DNA of 64,000 bases from contig OX387198.1 in NCBI GenBank assembly GCA_947561715.1, positions 5,952,001 through 6,016,000 of the forward strand. Reading direction: 5' to 3'. Shown here piece after piece: positions 48,602 to 58,690 of this stretch. The notes under the pieces were generated by a model, which did not search any database, was not told the origin of the DNA, and was given only the letters and a program-made list of their open reading frames with translations. The stretch is from Ascidia mentula (Eukaryota; Chordata; Ascidiacea; Phlebobranchia; Ascidiidae). The translations under genes were made by a program, and so were the position numbers. Each line of letters starts with the position of its first letter. The first letter of the stretch is position 1.

Positions 48602-49785
48602 TTGTTGCATCAGTGACGAAAGTTGCAAGCAGTCCCTCTGTAGTTGTTATTAGCTGGAATGGAATGCGGTCCCTTATTGAGAATCAGAACCTTTCTGCCA
48701 AGGTAATTCTTAACTAACACGTTTCCTCAATGATTTCCTATAACCATATTATTTCAGGTTGAAATCAATTCATTCGAGTTAATGTACTCTGTTTACGTGC
48801 CATACGAAAACGCATCAGTTCAATTAACTCACCTTAACTACTCAACAAACTACACTTTTCGGGTTGGTATTTTTCGATATCTAAAAGATCAAATAACATT
48901 ATCGTCCCTAATAGAGACAAATAAAAGTAAAGTATATCTTGTCTCACCTAAAATTCAAAACATGTCCAAGCATATAAATGTCCGTCGCTTTATTGCCGAT
49001 AGGTGTCAGCGTTGATTTCCGGTTGCGTGCAAGAAAACGTCACGACATTCCTGGAGGTTACAACATCGGGTATTCCCCCAACGACTCACTTCAACCAGAG
49101 CAGTAAAATAACAATTAATTATATAATCGTTTGTTAATTTAGAGTTCAATATATTTTAGTAACAACTTCAACCGGATTTCCTGAGTCCAACAGTAGCAAT
49201 GTCGAAAACTATATTCCCAGTTTACTAATTGGTGTGATTTCGGCTCTGCTTGTTCTCGCAGCCATCCTAGTGTTTGGTCTATTGTTCTATAAACGGAGGT
49301 GAATGCGACTATTTACACATTTTACCTACGATATAAAGGGTTTTCAGAATTGCATGGCATGTTTCATTTCCCTTCGTTGTGCGATGTGTACGTCCTATTA
49401 CCTAATTAGAGCTTTTGGTAGATCAAAAAACGTCACGTTGGTTGTTTGGTTTTTATAAAACATTTATCCACGAACTTCTAAACGTTATGACGGATTCAAA
49501 CAAAACCAGATACGACATATCCAAACTAACCGTTTTGGATCAAACTAAAAATCAATCAGGCGGTCCAAAAAAAGCTGACCTTGCCGATGTATCACATCAG
49601 CGAGTAACGGAAGAGGAAGGCTACCTTTCATCAAACAGTTAGTAGCGACGTTTTTTTTAATAACCGTTAAACTATGAGGATGTTAATCGTACTTGACAGA
49701 GCATCAAACAACTGACCAGATTACGTATGCCAACGTCCCACCTTCCTCTCATCAACCAAATCACGTGTACGAAAGTATGAAGTGA
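48602..49785 (+). pseudogene. Headless ITIM receptor (FN3-TM-tail only)
   Basis: Six exons equal in size and phase to exons 7-12 of the 15258 gene: 48602-48702, 48758-48862, 49003-49102, 49160-49298, 49510-49637 and 49700-49785. All are open: FN3 'VISWNGM', 'NYTFRVSALISGC'; TM 'LLIGVISALLVLAAILVFGL'; tail 'RYDISK', 'EEGYLSS', 'ITYANV' (ITIM fit) and 'VYESMK'. The lectin exons and signal exon are missing; the left neighbour is phosphatase relic sequence. As it stands it has no start. The intact coding suggests recent decapitation, or use as a donor for gene conversion or trans-splicing, which is untested. Confidence 0.75.
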
Positions 49786-51021
49786 CGTAACAGCTTTCTT
49801 TACAGAATGAATATACATTTTCTGAATCTTATACTTCACAATCGAGAACATGGTAAAAAAATTCCAAAAAGCCAATTAAGTTTGGAAATCTTTTTCAAAA
49901 TGATTACATTTTGGTTAGTAATGGTTTTATCCTGCAGTTTGGCCTAGGATTTCAATGTCATTTTGTTGGTAATAAAAATTGTGATTTCAATCTCCATGTA
50001 TCCAAGTTGATCATCTTCTGGCTGTATAATAAAAAAAATTACTGTTAGGTGTGTTTTTCTTGGGGTGTTTATTTGGACAGGGAACAAAGAAAGGATGTGT
50101 CAGTATTTTTTAATGCTGAACTGCAAGATTTTCGTCCTTCCAAATCCATTAAAACATTCCGAAAATGTTTTCCAACTCTTTCTGAACGAGTTTAAAGAGC
50201 CGAAACTTCGAAAGGCCTAATTTAATTCCAGTACGCGACTTATCACCGTCCTACCGAGTTAAGTTACAGCAAAAGATCATCGTTTGGATATAACATTCCA
50301 CATTCCAAAGCTTTGTTTTCAGTGCTTGTGCATGTTCTATAATTTTTCAAAGCATTATAATCCTGTGCTTAGTGTTGTGATTTGCCAACGTCAATATCTC
50401 AAACAGCACGTTTTGGTGGGGAACAAAATACTAATTTTGTTGAAAAATAATTTTAGGTAGAGGTTACGCGCAGCGTTCGAAAAATACGTGATATGAGTCA
50501 ATGCTGCTGATTCAAAATGTCATGCCTTTATTAACCCGTGTATTCATCCCACAACAAAGCGTGGGATGTAAACTATTCGAATGAGTCGCTCCAACCTAAC
50601 ACAACACAATGCTTTGCGTTGTTATGTTTAGCAAGCCATGGGAAATAAGCCTTAGTACTCATTTCCATACCAACCTTCGTTTAGATGGGTTGTTTTATTC
50701 TCTGCATTAGCCAGACAACGAAAGCTGTCTATATGTAAATATAAACGTATCGTACAGTGCCAGTTCAGAAGTTCTGCAGCAAGTTGGTATAGAAACCGCC
50801 ATAGAGCAAAGGCTTAAGAAACCTTCAGATAAGATAGTGCTATGTTAAGCTGGTAGCTAAGCAGTAAAGATTTAGTTTTAAAACACTGGAGTATGTTTCA
50901 AACCTGTACATACAGATTGTACGATAAGATTGTTTGCAATGTAAGCACGAGCGACGAATATATGTGTTACAAACAACCAAGTTAAAATAGATTTACCAAA
51001 TGTAGATATTCATAGTACACA
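49786..51021. other. Intergenic, duplicated flanks
   Basis: 49880-50060 resembles the 3' flanks at 18283 and 23456. 50800-51020 resembles the 5' flanks at 20250 and 26400. The NRF1-like motif seen upstream of the other copies is not visible here. Confidence 0.5.
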
Positions 51022-52273
51022 ATGTTCATTAAGTTTGTGTCTGTTTTGCTCATTTTAGAAAATGTGGGGATGTCAATGATGGCAACAAACGGTAAGCCTT
51101 AAAGGCAATAAAAGTCGATGAAAAGGACCAACAAGACATTGCGTCATCTTTGTTTAGATTGCGGCCTCATATCATCATCATTAAATGACACCATATTAAC
51201 CTTGTCCGATGATCTTGTTGATGCAAATACTGCACAAGAGAAATGTTCGTTACTTGGTGGAAATCTAACCATGACTAATGACCAGTATATAAACGGGGCT
51301 TTAATTCAATTAATGAACAAACAGTATACCAAAGGTTTGTCAATTTTGTACATCATAGCCAAACAACTTGTCAATAAAGACATATGTCTATTTAAAATAT
51401 TTTAGGTTTGACACGACTTTGGATTTTCTATGATTTTGTGGGCGGGCATACATTTAGATTTCAAAACTATTCAACTAAAGTCAGTTACTGGAAAAGCGCA
51501 AAACAACTTGGTGTACTTTGGTACATAGATTTCTTCACAAGGTAACTTGTGAAGGCACCCAGTATTATTTGACAACGTTTGACAAAATTTAAACTTACTT
51601 AGAGGTTATACGAGAACTTTATCATTCAGAAGCCATGATAGAAATGAGGAAGAAATATTTTTCTGCGAGGCGCTTAATGCGGAAAGAAGAAAGTGGAGAG
51701 TGGGAGTTGGCAATAACTGTGAACAGCGCAAACCTGAATGGAATGGTACAAATATTGCTGTTGTTTGCACATGGCCAAAACTTTATTTGAAACGTTTCTG
51801 TCAAAAAAATTGATTTACCAGTTAGCTGTAAACTTATAACATCAGAACAATTTATTTTAATTATAAAACCAAGTTTAACACCACGTTAACATTTTCTGAT
51901 TACAGGATGGAATTTAAAATTTTCCTTGTTTGCTTCAAAAACACTTCAACCGGGATACAAGGAAGTATACGTATACCAAAACAATATCCATTCTAATATG
52001 CTACGACATATTAACCATCCCTACGGAATCTTTATTGAGTCTCGACAATCCACATTTACTCCAGGTTGAGATAAGCTTCGTTAAAATCTTGAACATTCAT
52101 GAGAAATAACAATCTTGTTTTCCTCGTTTTGAGATATCAATGTTATGATCGGGGCTCGTTACAATTCCCAACTTGGTGGTTGGTTTTGGAGCGACGAATC
52201 TCGTGCAAACTATTCTGTTTCAAACGTTACATCCTGCCAGCAAGGGGCGCTCCATTATGGTAATGGTTCATAA
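51022..52273 (+). pseudogene. Lectin-like receptor cut off inside the second lectin module
   Basis: Exons 51022-51091, 51158-51334, 51406-51541, 51630-51745, 51906-52064, then 52134 onward. Signal peptide '[16 protein letters not shown]', lectin-like module 1 and the start of module 2 are open and closest to the 26468 phosphatase gene ('[15 protein letters not shown]', '[13 protein letters not shown]'). Exon 6 runs to 'GALHYGN' and then sequence similarity ends at about 52262; TAA follows at 52271-52273. The rest of the gene is missing and repeat DNA begins. A secreted fragment of about 280 residues could be made, but the last Cys pair is lost. Confidence 0.75.
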
Positions 52274-52289
52274 TGCAATTTTCCATTAA

Positions 52290-53220
52290 CTCTGAAATAC
52301 CGTTAGCAAAACCGTTCCGAGTAACAAAATTTCGTTCCAAATTGAACAATTTCGTTTCGGAACAAAAATTTTGTTCCGAATTTTGTTACAAGTTACGAAA
52401 ATTTCTGGTATGTCGTAACAAAATTTTTTGAACAGAAAAATATCGTTAAATTGGCTGTAACAAAAAATTTTGTTACCATATTTTTTTTTCATTAGATGGC
52501 GACAGAGAGAATTTTTTTAACATATTTTCAAGATTTTGAATGTTAAATTCGTACATAGATGCTGAAAACATACCAATTAGATCTCGTTACCAAAAGCGTT
52601 AGCTGTAACACAATTTTGATACAAAACTGTCAATTGGAAGAAACTACGTCACAAAAATGTTACTGGGAACAAAATTTTGCTACGAAAAGTGTAAGCTGGA
52701 ACAAAATTTTGTTACAAAAAGTGTTAGTTGTAAGAAAATTTCGTTACAAAAAGTGTTAGCTGGAACAGAATTTCGTCACAAAAAGTGGAAGCTGGAACAA
52801 AATTTCGTTACGAAAAGCGCTAGTTGGAACAAAATTTCGTTACGAAAAGCGTTAGTTGGAACAAAATTTCGTTACGAAAAGCGTTAGTTGGAACAAAGTT
52901 TCGTTACAAAAAGTGTTAGCTGGAACAGAATTTCGTTACAAAAAGCGTTAGTTGGAACAAAATTTCGTTACGAAAAGCGTTAGTTGGAACAAAATTTCGT
53001 TACAAAAAAGTGTTAGCTGGATATGGTGGCCTATACATTTTTCCATAAGAAAAAAAAATTCGTTTCGAATTTCGTTTTCCCGAAACAAATTTTGTTTTGA
53101 AATAATCAATTTTGTTTCCAAAAGCAAAATTCGAAACAGAGTTCAAAACGAATTTCAGAAAAGGTGGTTATGGTCAAAAACGAAATTCGAAACAAATTTT
53201 TTGTAAAAACTTTTTTTTAA
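52290..53220. repeat. 32-bp tandem repeat and degenerate relatives
   Basis: Between about 52560 and 53020 a unit of about 32 bp ('GTTGGAACAAAATTTCGTTA' plus 'CGAAAAGCGTTA') recurs about 14 times with variants. The flanks (52290-52560 and 53040-53220) hold looser GGAACAAAATTT/AAATTTTGTT words. The phrase 'GAAACAAAATTCGTTT' links it to the 77-bp satellite that follows. Confidence 0.75.
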
Positions 53221-53369
53221 AAGTGAATATCGCTTGATGGAAACAAAGAGCTGATATTTAATATAATGACATCAGTATTCAAAAACATATTTTTGTAAAC
53301 AAATTTTGTTAACAAATCAAAGACCGTTTTGAAATGCCCAAATTTTGAAGTATCAAAAATGAAACTGTA

Positions 53370-56300
53370 AAAACAAAATTTGTTTTCGAAACAAAATTTG
53401 TTTTCGAAACAAAATTCGTTTACAAATGCCTTTAGTACGTTACTCACTATGTTGTAAACAGTGGGAAACAAATTATGTGTTCGAAACAAAATTCGTTTAC
53501 AAATGCCTTTGGATCGTTACTATCTATGTTGCCCATAGCGGAAACAAAATTTGTTTTCGAAACAAAATTCGTTCACAAATGCCTTTGGATCGTTACTATC
53601 TATGTTGCCCATAGCGGAAACAAAATTCGTTTTCGAAACAAAATTCGTTCACAAATGCCTTTGGATCGTTACTATCTATGTTGCCCATAGCAGGAAACAA
53701 AATTTGTTTTCGAAACAAAATTCGTTTACAAATGCCTTTGGATAGTTACTATCTATATTGCCCATAGCGGGAAACAAAATTCGTTTTCGGAACAAAATTC
53801 GTTTACAAATGCCTTTGGTTCGTTACTCACCATGATGTCTATACCGGGAAACAAAAATTCGTTTTCGAAACAAAATTCGTTTACAAACGCCTTTGGATCG
53901 TTACTATCTATGTTGCCCATAGCGGGAAACAAAATTCGTTTTCGAAACAAAATTCGTTTACAAATGCCTTTGGATCGTTACTATCTATGTTGCCCATAGC
54001 GGGAAACAAAATTCGTTTTCGAAACAAAATTCGTTTACAAATGCCTTTGGATCGTTACTATCTATGTTGCCCATAGCGGGAAACAAAATTTGTTTTCGAA
54101 ACAAAATTCGTTTACAAATGCCTTTGTATCGTTACTATCTATGTTGCCCATAGCGGGAAACAAAATTTGTATAGGAAACAAAATTCGTTTACAAATGCCT
54201 TTGGATCGTTTCTATCTATGTTGACCATAGCGGGAAACAGAATTCGTTTTCGAAACAAAATTCGTTTACAAATGCCTTTGGTTCGTTACTCACCATGATG
54301 TCTATACTGGGAAACAAAAATTCGTTTTCGAAACAAAATTCGTTTACAAACGCCTTTGGATGGTTACTATCTATGTTGCCCATAGCGGGAAACAAAATTC
54401 GTTTTCGAAACAAAATTCGTTTACAAATGCCTTTGGATCGTTACTATCTATGTTGCCCATAGCGGGAAACAAAATTTGTTTTCGAAACAAAATTCGTTTA
54501 CAAATGCCTTTGGATCGTTGCTATCTATGTTGCCCATAGCGGGAAACAAAATTCGTTTTCGAAACAAAATTCGTTTACAAATGCCTTTGGATCGTTGCTA
54601 TCTATGTTGCCCATAGCGGGAAACAAAATTCGTTTTCGAAACAAAATTCGTTTACAAATGCCTTTGGATCGTTACTATCTATGTTGCCCATAGCGGGAAA
54701 CAAAATTCGTTTTCGAAACAAAATTCGTTTACAAATGCCTTTGGATCGTTACTATCTATGTTGCCCATAGCGGGAAACAAAATTCGTTTTCGAAACAAAA
54801 TTCGTTTACAAATGCCTTTGGATCGTTACTATCTATGTTGCCCATAGCGGGAAACAAAATTCGTTTTCGAAACAAAATTCGTTTACAAATGCCTTTGGAT
54901 CGTTACTATCTATGTTGCCCATAGCGGGAAACAAAATTTGTTTTCGAAACAAAATTCGTTTACAAATGCCTTTGGATCGTTACTATCTATGTTGCCCATA
55001 GCGGGAAACAAAATTCGTTTTCGAAACAAAATTCGTTTACAAATGCCTTTGGATCGTTACTATCAATGTTGCCCATAGCGGGAAACAAAATTCGTTTTCG
55101 AAACAAAATTCGTTTACAAATGCCTTTGGATCGTTACTATCTATGTTGCCCATAGCGGGAAACAAAATTCGTTTTCGAAACAAAATTCGTTTACAAGTGC
55201 CTTTGGATCGTTACTATCTATGTTGCCCATAGCGGGAAACAAAATTCGTTTTCGAAACAAAATTCGTTTACAAATGCCTTTGGATCGTTACTATCTATGT
55301 TGCCCATAGCGGAAACAAAACTCGTTTTCGAAACAAAATTCGTTTACAAATGCCTTTGGATCGTTACTATCTATGTTGCCCATAGCGGGAAACAAAATTT
55401 GTTTTCGAAACAAAATTCGTTTACAAATGCCTTTGTATCGTTACTATCTATGTTGCCCATAGCGGGAAACAAAATTTGTATAGGAAACAAAATTCGTTTA
55501 CAAATGCCTTTGGATCGTTTCTATCTATGTTGACCATAGCGGGAAACAGAATTCGTTTTCGAAACAAAATTCGTTTACAAATGCCTTTGGTTCGTTACTC
55601 ACCATGATGTCTATACTGGGAAACAAAAATTCGTTTTCGAAACAAAATTCGTTTACAAACGCCTTTGGATGGTTACTATCTATGTTGCCCATAGCGGGAA
55701 ACAAAATTCGTTTTCGAAACAAAATTCGTTTACAAATGCCTTTGGATCGTTACTATCTATGTTGCCCATAGCGGGAAACAAAATTTGTTTTCGAAACAAA
55801 ATTCGTTTACAAATGCCTTTGGATCGTTGCTATCTATGTTGCCCATAGCGGGAAACAAAATTCGTTTTCGAAACAAAATTCGTTTACAAATGCCTTTGGA
55901 TCGTTGCTATCTATGTTGCCCATAGCGGGAAACAAAATTCGTTTTCGAAACAAAATTCGTTTACAAATGCCTTTGGATCGTTACTATCTATGTTGCCCAT
56001 AGCGGGAAACAAAATTCGTTTTCGAAACAAAATTCGTTTACAAATGCCTTTGGATCGTTACTATCTATGTTGCCCATAGCGGGAAACAAAATTCGTTTTC
56101 GAAACAAAATTCGTTTACAAATGCCTTTGGATCGTTACTATCTATGTTGCCCATAGCGGGAAACAAAATTCGTTTTCGAAACAAAATTCGTTTACAAATG
56201 CCTTTGGATCGTTACTATCTATGTTGCCCATAGCGGGAAACAAAATTTGTTTTCGAAACAAAATTCGTTTACAAATGCCTTTGGATCGTTACTATCTATG

Positions 56301-57380
56301 TTGCCCATAGCGGGAAACAAAATTCGTTTTCGAAACAAAATTCGTTTACAAATGCCTTTGGATCGTTACTATCAATGTTGCCCATAGCGGGAAACAAAAT
56401 TCGTTTTCGAAACAAAATTCGTTTACAAATGCCTTTGGATCGTTACTATCTATGTTGCCCATAGCGGGAAACAAAATTCGTTTTCGAAACAAAATTCGTT
56501 TACAAGTGCCTTTGGATCGTTACTATCTATGTTGCCCATAGCGGGAAACAAAATTCGTTTTCGAAACAAAATTCGTTTACAAATGCCTTTGGATCGTTAC
56601 TATCTATGTTGCCCATAGCGGAAACAAAACTCGTTTTCGAAACAAAATTCGTTTACAAATGCCTTTGGATCGTTACTATCTATGTTGCCCATAGCGGGAA
56701 ACAAAATTTGTTTTCGAAACAAAATTCGTTTACAAATGCCTTTGGATCGTTACTATCTATGTTGCCCATAGCGGGAAACAAAATTTGTTTTCGAAACAAA
56801 ATTCGTTTACAAATGCCTTTGGATCGTTTCTATCTATGTTGCCCATAGCGGGAAACAAAATTCGTTTTCGAAACAAAATTCGTTTACAAATGCCTTTGGA
56901 TCGTTACTATCTATGTTGCCCATAGCGGGAAACAAAATTCGTTTTCGAAACAAAATTCGTTTACAAATGCCTTTGGATCGTTACTATCTATGTTGCCCAT
57001 AGCGGGAAAGAAAATTCGTTTTCGAAACAAAATTCGTTTACAAATGCCTTTGGACCGTTACTATCTATGTTGCCCATAGTGGGAAACATAATTTGTTTTC
57101 GAAACAAAATTCGTTTACAAATGCCTTTGGTTCGTTACTCACCATGTTGTACATAGTGGGAAACATAATTTGTTTTCGAAACAAAATTTGTTTACAAATG
57201 CCTTTGGATCGTTACTATCTATGTTGCCCATAGCGGGAAACAAAAACTCGTTTTCGAAACAAAATTCGTTTACAAACGCCTTTGGACCGTTACTATCTAT
57301 GTTGCCCATAGTGGGAAACAAAATTCGTTTTCAAATGACTTTGATCCGTTACTCACCATGTTGTACATAGTGGGAAACAT
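53370..57380. repeat. 77-bp satellite array, about 52 copies
   Basis: The unit holds 'GGGAAACAAAATTCGTTTTC', 'GAAACAAAATTCGTTTACAA', 'ATGCCTTTGGATCGTTACTA' and 'TCTATGTTGCCCATAGC'. Period 77 was measured from successive CCCATAGC positions (54764, 54841, 54918). Marker variants recur exactly 1309 bp apart (CCTTTGTATCG near 54121 and 55430; TATCAATG at 55061 and 56370), i.e. 17 units, so a block of 17 was duplicated recently. Open frames across it are by-products. Confidence 0.9.
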
Positions 57381-57382
57381 AA

Positions 57383-58690
57383 TTGAACATTTTTATATCA
57401 AGCGACTTGAAATTTTGCACACAAATACTAAATGCCAGCACAAAACAAGCAGTGAAAACCAAATTGGCCTATGTCTTTTAGTATTTTATTTGCGACGGAA
57501 AACGCATGTTTGACGCTATGGTGGCTAAGGTTCGTCGAAATTAACTCAAATTGACAGTTGCCCGCTTGCAATTTGAACATTTTTATATCAAGCGACTTGA
57601 AATTTTGCACACAAATACTAGATGCCAGTACAAAACGAGCAGAGCAAACCAAATTGGCCTATATCCTTTAGTTTTTTATTCGCGACCGAAAACGCATGTT
57701 TGGCACTATGGTTGCCAAGGATCGGCGAAATTAACTCAAATTGAGAGTTGCCCGCCTGCAATTTGAACATTTTGATATCAAGCGACTTGAAATTTTGCAC
57801 ATAAATACTAGATGCCAGTGCAAAACGAGCAGTGAAAACCAAATTGGCCTATGTCTTTTAGATTTATATTCGCGACCGAAAACGCATGTTTGACTGTATG
57901 GTGGCTAAGGTTCGTCGAATTTAACTCAAATTGACAGTTGCCCGCCTGCAATTTGAACATTTTTATATCAAGCGACTTGAAATTTTGCACACAAATACTA
58001 GATGCCAGTGCAAAACGAGCAGTGAAAACCAAATTGGCCTATGTCTTTTAGCTTTTTATACGCGACCGAAAACGCATGTTTGACTGTATGGTGGCTAAGG
58101 TTCGTCGAATTTAACTCAAATTGACAGTTGCCCGCCTGCAATTTGAACATTTTTATATCAAGCGACTTGAAATTTTGAACACAAATACTAGATGCCAGTG
58201 CAAAACCAACAAGAAAAACCAAATTGGCCTATGTCTTTTAGTTTTATATTCGCGACCGAAAACGCATGTTTGACACTATGGTGGCTAAGGTTCGTCGAAA
58301 TTAACACGAATTGAGAGTTGCCCGCTTGTAATTTGAACATTTTTATATCCAGCGACTTGAAATTTTGCACACAAATACTAGATGCCAGTACAAAACGTGC
58401 AGTGAAAACCAAATTGGCCTATATCCTTTAGTTTTATATTCGCGACCGAAAACGCATGTTTGACGCTATGGTGGCTAAGGTTCGGCGAAATTTACTCAAA
58501 TTGACAGTTGCCCGCTTGCAATTTGAACATTTTTATATCAAGCGACTTGAAATTTTGCACACAAATACTAGATGCCAGTACAAAACGTGCAGTGAAAACC
58601 AAATTGGCCTATGTCCTTTAGTTTTATATTCGCGACCGAAAACTCATGTTTGACGCTATGGTGGCTAAGGTTCGTCGATTTTTACTCAAA
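57383..58690. repeat. 190-bp satellite, subtype A, about 7 copies
   Basis: The unit includes 'TATATCAAGCGACTTGAAAT', 'CAAATACTAGATGCCAGT' and 'CGCGACCGAAAACGCATGTT'. The repeated 74-residue minus-strand frames at 57618, 57808, 57998 and 58188 are 190 bp apart and only reflect the repeat. Confidence 0.9.

Noticed and set aside
53426..57321. Many repeated frames ('FETKFVYKCLWIVTIYVAHS') in the satellite
   Set aside because: The unit is 77 bp, not a multiple of three, so the frames break and reappear with the repeat; by-products only.
57428..58412. Series of 74-codon minus frames, 190 bp apart
   Set aside because: Repeat by-products of the 190-bp satellite. Each is bounded by the same stop and there is no gene structure.
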